DNA of 19,757 nucleotides from NCBI GenBank assembly GCA_002340325.1, contig DDLV01000170.1, positions 1 to 19,757 on the forward strand. Direction: 5' to 3'. The position numbers were made by a program, and so were the translations under genes. The notes below the pieces were generated by a model. The model worked only from the letters and a program-made list of their open reading frames with translations. It had not been told where the DNA came from and did no database searches. This DNA is from Glaciecola sp. UBA2563. Its GTDB lineage: Bacteria > Pseudomonadota > Gammaproteobacteria > Enterobacterales > Alteromonadaceae. Below, piece after piece: positions 13,617 to 19,757 of the stretch (position 1 is the stretch's first letter; the number at the start of each line of letters is the position of its first letter).

Positions 13617-15287
13617 ATGTCTATTAAAGCATTGGGTTCTAACGCGTCTACCGAAAACCTTGTGAGCCACGAGATAAAAATAGATGGAAACAACCTCGAT
13701 TATAGAGAAATCAAAAAGCTTACAAAACCTAAAGTGAGTATTAGTCTATCACACGATAAGGATGATGCATTTTTTCGTCGTAGCATAGACACCCTAGCAC
13801 ATCTACTTAATAACGGTAGAAAAATCTATGGTGTGAACACACTTTTCGGCGGCATGGCAAATATTGAGGCAACAGATCCGGGTGAACTACAGACACAGTT
13901 AATCCTTAGTCATCACGCAGGTATGGGCTCGCCTTTGTCCGCAACTGACGTCAGGCTGGCAATGCTTATAAGAGCAAATACCCTAACCAGGGGGGCGTCT
14001 GCCGTGCGCAAAGAAGTGATAGAGCGTTATTTAACCCTTTGTCAGTTGAACATTACGCCTGTGGTAAAAGAGTATGGTTCAATTGGTGCAAGTGGCGACT
14101 TGATCCCACTATCAAGTATTGCTGGAGCAGCGCTTGGCCTAAGTAATGAGTTTGCGTTAAACATTAATAACCGTATCGTAGGGGCCGTTGACGGACTACA
14201 GGAATTGGCGCTGCCTTTTATAAAACCGCAACAAAAAGAAGGTTTGGCGTTAATAAACGGTACTGCCATGTTAACCGCAATTGCAGCAAATAACTGTCTT
14301 AAAGTGACGGCGCTGTTTAATTATCACCTGATACTTAACGCAATCTGTTGCGAGGTGATGCAATGCGATCCTTCAGCGTTTAATAAATTTATTCATGACC
14401 ATAGACCTCATCCAGGGCAACAGTGGACAGCATTCCAATTTAGTAACTTTTTGAAAGATGCAAAAATTATCCGCGGCGTTCATGCGATAGAGCGTGAGTT
14501 TTATGACAATGAGCTGATTCAGGATCGTTATTCAATTCGCTGCATTCCGCAGTTTTTAGGCGCCATTGTAGAAGACTTAAGTGCTATTAACAAAACCGTC
14601 AAAATTGAGATGAACAGCGCTACGGATAATCCACTAATCGATGATGAACATGGAAACTATTTTCATGGCGGTAACTTTTTAGGGCAGCATGTGGCCATAG
14701 CAATGGACAAAATGCGATTGTCACTTGCATTACTGGCAAAACATAATGAAGCACAAATCGCAACATTGATTGAGCCTTCATTTAGCCGTCAGCTGCCGCC
14801 TTCATTAGTATTGGATGAAGACAAGGGCGCCACTGTCGGCTGTAAGCCGCTGCAAATTTTGGGTAATTCTTTGATACCACTGTTAGAGCAAAATGCTAAT
14901 CCGATAACGGTTCATTTCCCAATTCATGCCGAGCAATTTAATCAAAACATAAACTCTCAAGGATTTAGTGCAGCTCAACTGACAACCAAGAGCATTGAAT
15001 TGTATCAACAACACCTGTCATGTTTCTCTTTAGTGCTGATCCAGGCTTTGCATTTACGTGCTCGGCAGCTGGGAATGTCGGTTGAAAGTGCCTATACAGC
15101 CAACACAAATAGCTGGCTGCGCGCAATATCTGATACTATCGACATTGATTACAATACACCACCGATAAACGCGATAAATGGAGGTAAGTATCATTATTTT
15201 CTTGATGCTGTCGCAAACAATATTGACCCTTATTTGTCACACGGCCTTATCAATATTTACTCAACAGATACTGAGCTAACGGTATAG
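13617..15287 (+). CDS. MIO-type aromatic amino acid ammonia-lyase, probable tyrosine ammonia-lyase for PYP chromophore
   Basis: A 556-residue member of the HAL/PAL/TAL family, of usual bacterial length. The MIO prosthetic group forms from Ala158-Ser159-Gly160 in GSIGASGDLIPLSS. Other family landmarks are YGVNTLFGG (catalytic Tyr), LALINGTAML, QDRYSIRCIPQ, MNSATDNPLI and GNFLGQHVAIAMD. The selectivity pair reads Ser-His (LILSHHAGMG), as in histidine lyases, and not the His-Leu of Rhodobacter TAL. However, the Glu that histidine lyases keep near the NQED motif is missing: here the segment reads NSQGFSAAQ. There are no hut genes around it. In a cluster with PYP and a CoA-ligase-like enzyme the expected reaction is L-tyrosine to p-coumarate plus ammonia. 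The family is certain; the substrate is inferred. The ribosome-binding site is weak. The next gene starts 15 bases on. Confidence 0.9.
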   Translation: MSIKALGSNASTENLVSHEIKIDGNNLDYREIKKLTKPKVSISLSHDKDDAFFRRSIDTLAHLLNNGRKIYGVNTLFGGMANIEATDPGELQTQLILSHHAGMGSPLSATDVRLAMLIRANTLTRGASAVRKEVIERYLTLCQLNITPVVKEYGSIGASGDLIPLSSIAGAALGLSNEFALNINNRIVGAVDGLQELALPFIKPQQKEGLALINGTAMLTAIAANNCLKVTALFNYHLILNAICCEVMQCDPSAFNKFIHDHRPHPGQQWTAFQFSNFLKDAKIIRGVHAIEREFYDNELIQDRYSIRCIPQFLGAIVEDLSAINKTVKIEMNSATDNPLIDDEHGNYFHGGNFLGQHVAIAMDKMRLSLALLAKHNEAQIATLIEPSFSRQLPPSLVLDEDKGATVGCKPLQILGNSLIPLLEQNANPITVHFPIHAEQFNQNINSQGFSAAQLTTKSIELYQQHLSCFSLVLIQALHLRARQLGMSVESAYTANTNSWLRAISDTIDIDYNTPPINAINGGKYHYFLDAVANNIDPYLSHGLINIYSTDTELTV

Positions 15288-15302
15288 ACATAATGTCACT
15301 AA

Positions 15303-17510
15303 ATGAACATTAAATCGATTCATACACTCTTAGTTGAAAATACCTCAGTTTTATTAAAGAGTAACAAAGGTAAATTGGTTGCCTACAACGATGAATATAT
15401 CGTCGATTTGGCGGGGGATGATAGTATCGTCCGACGAATTGTCCATACGCTGAAGTGGTGTGAAGAAAATCAGGCTAATCATTGTTATGACCAAATGATT
15501 TTTGATACTTCAGATGACCCTTCGCATATTGGCTTTAGGCTCTTTGAGTTCTCTATACTGAATGAAGGTATAAAGGTTTCTATATCAAACTTAGATGATT
15601 TCCCTAATTCCATGACGTCGAAAAGTTTTGAATCGTCTTTATTTGATTCTATTTCAGACGCAATACTCATTACTGAAGCCGATCCTGTTGATTTGCCTGG
15701 CCCTAGAATTGTCTATTGTAATAAGGCATTTTCAGATATGACAGGTTATGCCAAAAGTGATGTATTAGGTCGCTCACCAAGAATATTGCAAGGTGAAGGA
15801 ACGAAGTTACAAGCGAGAAAAAACATTGCTTCGAATTTGTTGGAATGGAAGCGAGTCAAACAAAAAATGATTAACTATCGCTCAAATGGAACCGTATTTG
15901 AAGTGGAGCTAAACATTGCCCCTGTTTCTGACGCTACAGGCTGGTTTTCGCATTGGATAAGCGTACAAAGAGAGCTTTCAGCACACAAAGATATTATCGA
16001 TTATTTTCATCAGAGTAATTTTATTCTCAATGCATCAAATACCGCTAGCTGGTATTTCAACTTTTCTGAAGATAGTCTCTACTGGGATGAACGCATGTTT
16101 CACATGCACAACCTTATATCTGACTCATTCAAAATAGACTATCTCGATTGGTTTGCCTCCATTCATAAAGACGATAGACACATGCTCTATAAGTCGATAG
16201 AAAATGCACGTCATTCACAGCGAGAGCTCGATGTTAGTTATCGCGTTATTGGAGACGACGGCAGAGTCAGATGGTTGCGCATTCGTGCTGAGATTATGAA
16301 ATACCAACAGGAAATGAGGATTTTATGTGGTATCTGTTTTGATATTACGGAAGAAAAAGACGCGCTTGAAAAAATTGAAAATCATCGATTGAAAGCCGAG
16401 CAAAACGCAAAACTTGCATCGCTTGGGGAACTGGCCGCGGGCGTTGGTCATGAGATTAACAATCCTCTAGCCGTAATCGTTGCAAACATAGATTTACTTG
16501 AATTGCAAAACGAAAATGGCGCTAAATTACCGCAAACATATGGCAAAGCCGTTCGACAAATGAGAGAGGCAAGCGAACGAATTGCCAAGATAGTAAATGG
16601 ACTTAAAAATGTATCGTCAGTCACCAGAGAATTTGATCATATTTCTGTCGCAAATCTCTCTTCAGACATAGAAAAAACGATTGAAATGCTCAAAGACCTT
16701 TTCGCTTCTGACAATGTCAATATTACGTTTACGCCAGCATGCGCGCAAGATAGCTATATCAAAATAGATCCAGCTGGTTTACAACAGGTCGTTATTAATC
16801 TTGTATCGAATGCAAAGGACGCGGTAGCCAACCAAAATTTTAAGCTGATAGAATTATCAATTGAAAATCGCACCAATACATGTTGTTTGCATGTGAAAGA
16901 TAATGGAACTGGCATCGATGAAGGCATTAAGGAACGAATTTTTGAGCCCTTTGCAACGACGAAAGACATTGGCAAAGGAACCGGGCTGGGTCTATCTATT
17001 TGTAAAAGTATTGTTGAATCATGCGGCGGGCGTATTAAATTTTCAAGCAGTGAACACCAAGGAACTTGTTTCACTTGTGAATTTTTAAGTGCATACCCTC
17101 AGCATACTATCGTCAACGATAAAGACGAAGATATTACATTATCTTCTGCAAACGTCCTCCTTGTTGATGATGATTTACAAGTGGCACAAAGTTTGTCATC
17201 GGTATTGGCATCATTTGGATGCAACGTAATGCACAAACAGAATGGACAAGAAGCATTGTTGTGGCTTAGAGACAACGAAATTGATTTATTGTTAACTGAT
17301 TTGAAGATGCCAGTTGTAGATGGCCGAGAGCTTTTGGAGTCTATCGAGAAAAGAGGGATCGCCAAAAACGCGCATAAATTTATTATGACGGGTAATGTTT
17401 TAACGCATTCAGATAAGAACCAGTTCTCTTTAACGGCACTAACGGACGGGATACTACAAAAACCAATCAGAAGAATAGAGATAGCCAAAATTTTGAATCA
17501 ATTAGGATGA
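15303..17510 (+). CDS. hybrid sensor histidine kinase with LOV-like PAS, second PAS and receiver domain
   Basis: A 735-residue cytoplasmic hybrid kinase; no membrane helix is seen. An N-terminal region of about 105 residues is unclear, perhaps a degenerate PAS. PAS 1 (about 110-222) has NKAFSDMTGY and GRSPRILQGEG, the LOV signature with Cys replaced by Pro159. PAS 2 (about 235-360) is PAS_3-like (DGRVRWLRIRAE, CFDITEEK). The HisKA domain has His383 in GELAAGVGHEINNPL. The ATPase domain has an N-box around 499-506 (INLVSNAKDAV), DNGTGID and GKGTGLGLSI. The C-terminal receiver domain has LLVDDD and Asp666 in LLTDLKMPVVDG. The gene starts 15 bases after the lyase and is likely co-transcribed. 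It may relay to the OmpR-type regulator at 9091, or act by its own receiver domain. The signal is probably cytoplasmic: light, redox, or PYP. Confidence 0.92.
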   Translation: MNIKSIHTLLVENTSVLLKSNKGKLVAYNDEYIVDLAGDDSIVRRIVHTLKWCEENQANHCYDQMIFDTSDDPSHIGFRLFEFSILNEGIKVSISNLDDFPNSMTSKSFESSLFDSISDAILITEADPVDLPGPRIVYCNKAFSDMTGYAKSDVLGRSPRILQGEGTKLQARKNIASNLLEWKRVKQKMINYRSNGTVFEVELNIAPVSDATGWFSHWISVQRELSAHKDIIDYFHQSNFILNASNTASWYFNFSEDSLYWDERMFHMHNLISDSFKIDYLDWFASIHKDDRHMLYKSIENARHSQRELDVSYRVIGDDGRVRWLRIRAEIMKYQQEMRILCGICFDITEEKDALEKIENHRLKAEQNAKLASLGELAAGVGHEINNPLAVIVANIDLLELQNENGAKLPQTYGKAVRQMREASERIAKIVNGLKNVSSVTREFDHISVANLSSDIEKTIEMLKDLFASDNVNITFTPACAQDSYIKIDPAGLQQVVINLVSNAKDAVANQNFKLIELSIENRTNTCCLHVKDNGTGIDEGIKERIFEPFATTKDIGKGTGLGLSICKSIVESCGGRIKFSSSEHQGTCFTCEFLSAYPQHTIVNDKDEDITLSSANVLLVDDDLQVAQSLSSVLASFGCNVMHKQNGQEALLWLRDNEIDLLLTDLKMPVVDGRELLESIEKRGIAKNAHKFIMTGNVLTHSDKNQFSLTALTDGILQKPIRRIEIAKILNQLG

Positions 17511-17543
17511 ATGAGTAGTGAGCAAGAAAAACTGTTTTAAACT

Positions 17544-17575
17544 CCGTTAAACCATTTGTATAAAATGTTAAACGG
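17544..17575. terminator. possible bidirectional terminator hairpin
   Basis: CCGTTAAAC at 17544-17552 and GTTAAACGG at 17567-17575 pair over nine positions with one mismatch. After a one-base bulge, ATTT pairs with AAAA/T on the inner side. The hairpin sits between the convergent kinase and BLUF-EAL genes and overlaps the last codons of the latter. There is no clean U-tract on either strand. Confidence 0.38.
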
Positions 17576-18758
17576 CAGATTCGAAAAAGCTTTCCCAAGT
17601 AACAAACGGAAGGCAGTCATAACATGGTTTTGCAAACAAGTATCCCTGAAACCGTTGAATTCCAAGGTTAGCTAAACACCGCAACTCCTCTTTGTCTTCT
17701 ACACCTTCAGCGACTACAATGATCCCCAATTTTGTCGAAAATTCAACAACTGCACTAACAAGCGCTTGTTTCACGCCGTCATTTTGAATGTTAAAAACAA
17801 GGTTACGGTCAAGTTTGATTTTATCGGGTGGAAAGTTTGCTAACGTGGACAACCCCGCATAACCTGCGCCGAAATCATCCATGGCAATTAATATGCCTTT
17901 TGTTCTGAGGGCATCGGCTTTCGCTTTAAAGCGTTGAAAATCACGAATGATTTCTGATTCCGTTACCTCAATGATAAGTTGTTCAGGCTCAAGAGAATTT
18001 ATAGACATCTGGTTCAGTATAAAGTCCGCGGCGGAGTCAATATCTATAAATGCGCCAGGAAGCAAGTTTATGGAAACTGCCTGATGACTCTCTAAGTATG
18101 GCGCTACCTTTGAGATAGCCACTTCTTTTGAGTGCAAGTCAAAGTGATATTTCTGCTGAGCTGGCAATGATTCTATGTATTTTGCAGGAAATACTTTATC
18201 CCTATCTCTCAGCAAAGCCTCGTAAGAAGATACATTACCTTGCACTGAATCTACAATTGGCTGATAGGCGAATGAGAAGTTTCCGTAACTCCTTTCATTT
18301 AAGTTAACGACTTTACTATGGTTTGTAACGGGTCTAGAAAGCTTAGTAAATCGTTTTTCCGAGTTCCAACGACCCGATATAAAGCTGTTTATAATGGATG
18401 TAACTTTTCTGCTTTTCAATTCCGCACTATTACAAAAGGTCTTGACGTACTCCCATTCAGAAACTTCTGTCATCACCATGGATGAGTTCCAATCTGGAAA
18501 GTCGCGCGACCTGATTGCAGCATCAAAAATTATGGTTACTTCATAATGGCGGATATCGTTCTTGATACGGTCAAACGTTTTTTCTACGTCTTGGGAAAAA
18601 CCTTCAAGTATCTGAAAAAAATGTTTTCCATCAAAAAATAAAATACCCGTGATATTCCTTAGCGAATTGTTATGTGCCGAAGCCTGGCTGATCTCGCTAA
18701 GGCAAGCTTTTTCGTTTTTCGGATTTACTTTACTAGTGTAAATGATTTGACGTAGCAT
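17568..18758 (-). CDS. BLUF-EAL blue-light-regulated cyclic di-GMP phosphodiesterase
   Basis: A 396-residue protein. The N-terminal BLUF domain (about residues 2-95) has Tyr7, Asn31 and Gln49 at the spacing of the flavin-binding triad of AppA (Tyr21, Asn45, Gln63), plus NITGILFFDGKHFFQILEG and Trp90. A linker of about 60 residues leads to an EAL domain (about 160-390). Its catalytic signature looks complete: Glu180-Ala-Leu, NLLPG, EVTESEI, MDDFGAGYAGLS, KLDRNLV, VAEGVED and FQGYLFAKP. BlrP1 of Klebsiella has the same architecture, and light raises its cyclic di-GMP hydrolysis; E. coli BluF also pairs BLUF with an EAL domain, but that domain is degenerate and inactive. Here all motifs suggest an active enzyme that links blue light to motility and biofilm decisions. 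The gene converges on the hybrid kinase gene and has its own promoter region beyond 18758. Confidence 0.95.
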   Translation of the reverse strand: MLRQIIYTSKVNPKNEKACLSEISQASAHNNSLRNITGILFFDGKHFFQILEGFSQDVEKTFDRIKNDIRHYEVTIIFDAAIRSRDFPDWNSSMVMTEVSEWEYVKTFCNSAELKSRKVTSIINSFISGRWNSEKRFTKLSRPVTNHSKVVNLNERSYGNFSFAYQPIVDSVQGNVSSYEALLRDRDKVFPAKYIESLPAQQKYHFDLHSKEVAISKVAPYLESHQAVSINLLPGAFIDIDSAADFILNQMSINSLEPEQLIIEVTESEIIRDFQRFKAKADALRTKGILIAMDDFGAGYAGLSTLANFPPDKIKLDRNLVFNIQNDGVKQALVSAVVEFSTKLGIIVVAEGVEDKEELRCLANLGIQRFQGYLFAKPCYDCLPFVTWESFFESAV

Positions 18759-19070
18759 AGTTTTCAGACTCTTTTCTCAACTAAAGTATAGTCTTTTATG
18801 ACCGCAGCGACTAACTAATTAACAGATGTACTTATCACTTAATGATCTGTATCAATATGCTGTTACTCGTTGATATATTTTTGAAATATCTACCGTTCGG
18901 AACGAAAATATACAACAGCTCAAAAGCTAACATAACATGTGCGCCAATAGTCAACACGGGCAGCGTGATTACGTCAAAGTCGCTTGGTAATTAAACCGTT
19001 AGCGCCCTTGTTGGTAATCACACTGTTTAGCTTAAGAACAGTCTCGCGGGCGTTTCCGCTGCAAACTCAC
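18759..19070. other. 312-bp intergenic region with an 11/12-bp inverted repeat
   Basis: No credible gene is visible. The left part should carry the promoter of the leftward BLUF-EAL gene, and the right part is the 3' region of the leftward duplicated-domain gene. CAGCGTGATTAC (18961-18972) and GTAATCACACTG (19014-19025) form an inverted repeat matching at 11 of 12 positions with a 41-base loop. A short palindrome CGTTCGGAACG lies at 18894-18904. GCTAAC and GTTAGC occur about 70 bases apart, but the sequence between them does not fold as an integron attC site. Confidence 0.4.
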
Positions 19071-19757
19071 TTACGCTACGAGTGACGCTGAGTCTTCCTC
19101 AATGGCATATCCAAGTTTGCGTGCCTGGTCAATAAATCCTCCAATATTAGCATCTCGCCATTCAGTGGAAACTGCTACCTTTCCATCTTGAAGGTCTAAC
19201 ATATATTTATCCTTCGCAAAATGAAAGTTATTGACTTGCTCACCATATTTTTGTATCACATCGTCATATTTGTTCGCTACACCTATCGGACCTTGCAGTT
19301 CGTTGGGAAATGCTTGGTTTAATTGATACAAATTAATATCAAACTCTTGGTTATCTACATAATGCTTGATAACTTTTAGCACTAGATGGCTAGCAGCTAA
19401 TGACTCTCCATCAAAGATGTACTTTACTCGGCGTTTTGTTTTTGACGCGGTGGCAATTGGCTCAGCACTTGTATTTGCTCCGTTATCATCACCAATCACG
19501 AACCCGAGGCTTCTCGCCTGTTCAACAAACCCCTCAATATTCGATGCATCCCATTGCGAACAGATAGCCACCTTGCCCTCTTGTAAGTCAAGCATATCTA
19601 ATTCGTCGATGAAGTGTTTTTTATCTGATTGACCATCATATTTTAGCGCGACATCATAAAACTTGTTTACTACACCGATATCGCCTTGTAATTCATTTGG
19701 AAAGGCTTGTGACAATTCATACAAGTTGATGTCTCCTTCCTGATTGTGCACGTATTC
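19071..19757 (-). CDS. partial gene for a protein with two tandem copies of an unrecognised domain
   Basis: The frame is open to the window edge, so the 5' end is missing; 228 codons are visible. Two copies of a unit of about 95 residues can be aligned. The first reads YVHNQEGDINLYELSQAFPN then NELQGDIGVVNKFYDV, with LDLQEGKVAICSQWDASNIE and ARSLGFVI. The second reads YVDNQEFDINLYQLNQAFPN, NELQGPIGVANKYDDV, LDLQDGKVAVSTEWRDANIG and ARKLGYAI. A linker with TKRRVKYIFDGE separates them. The segment before each copy also matches at the window edge (EYVHNQE against HYVDNQE), so more repeat sequence probably lies outside. The DGKVAV...W...NI..FI..A..LGY.I pattern recalls an uncharacterised C-terminal domain I associate loosely with restriction-related proteins; this is memory-based and weak. 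The function is unknown. Confidence 0.75.
   Translation of the reverse strand, partial: EYVHNQEGDINLYELSQAFPNELQGDIGVVNKFYDVALKYDGQSDKKHFIDELDMLDLQEGKVAICSQWDASNIEGFVEQARSLGFVIGDDNGANTSAEPIATASKTKRRVKYIFDGESLAASHLVLKVIKHYVDNQEFDINLYQLNQAFPNELQGPIGVANKYDDVIQKYGEQVNNFHFAKDKYMLDLQDGKVAVSTEWRDANIGGFIDQARKLGYAIEEDSASLVA

Noticed and set aside
13617..15287. Calling the lyase a histidine utilisation enzyme (hutH)
   Set aside because: No hut genes nearby, the conserved histidine-selective Glu segment is absent, and PYP and a ligase-like gene flank it; the Ser-His pair alone is not decisive.
18926..19003. GCTAAC and GTTAGC about 70 bases apart, resembling the outer sites of an integron attC
   Set aside because: The inner sequences next to the two sites are not complementary, as attC folding needs, and the 7-base core consensus is not met. 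No integrase or cassette array is visible.

Overview
The window looks like a chromosome segment from a free-living, motile, probably marine gammaproteobacterium of the Alteromonadales type. The reasons are moderate-to-low GC, chemoreceptors, an ExbB/ExbD/ExbD/AgmX-type motor operon, an MscS-type channel, and a photoactive yellow protein (PYP) cluster of the kind known from some marine and halophilic proteobacteria. The taxon is an inference; no rRNA or other marker gene is present.

Layout. Bases 1-265 are a non-coding MITE-like element with 22-bp perfect terminal inverted repeats. Bases 323-1347 hold a small membrane protein and a convergent lipoprotein, both of unknown function. Bases 1537-4477 are a two-gene unit: a periplasmic binding protein of the ABC_sub_bind type with no permease or ATPase nearby, followed by a chemoreceptor with an extracytoplasmic Cache-like domain. 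Bases 4567-5889 encode an MscS-family channel. On the minus strand, 8659 down to 5878 is a tightly packed operon (ExbB/TolQ-like, two different ExbD-like proteins, a Pro/Glu-rich TonB/AgmX-like protein). In it, only one of the two ExbD proteins keeps the membrane aspartate.

Bases 9091-18758 form a light-sensing region. It has an OmpR-type response regulator, a divergent CoA-ligase-like gene, a stand-alone double-PAS protein, PYP itself, a chemoreceptor without a periplasmic sensor domain, an aromatic amino acid ammonia-lyase with an Ala-Ser-Gly (MIO) motif, a hybrid histidine kinase whose first PAS domain resembles a LOV domain without its cysteine, and a convergent BLUF-EAL protein. Known PYP biology gives a simple reading: the lyase makes p-coumaric acid from tyrosine, the ligase activates it, and it is bound to Cys65 of PYP. 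The double-PAS protein, the chemoreceptor and the kinase are the candidate signalling partners, and the BLUF-EAL protein would add blue-light control of cyclic di-GMP. The PYP has Gln where the reference protein has Glu46, a change known to red-shift the pigment.

After a 312-bp non-coding stretch, the window ends in a minus-strand gene with two tandem copies of an unfamiliar domain, cut off by the window edge. No rRNA, tRNA, CRISPR array, transposase gene or prophage gene was seen.
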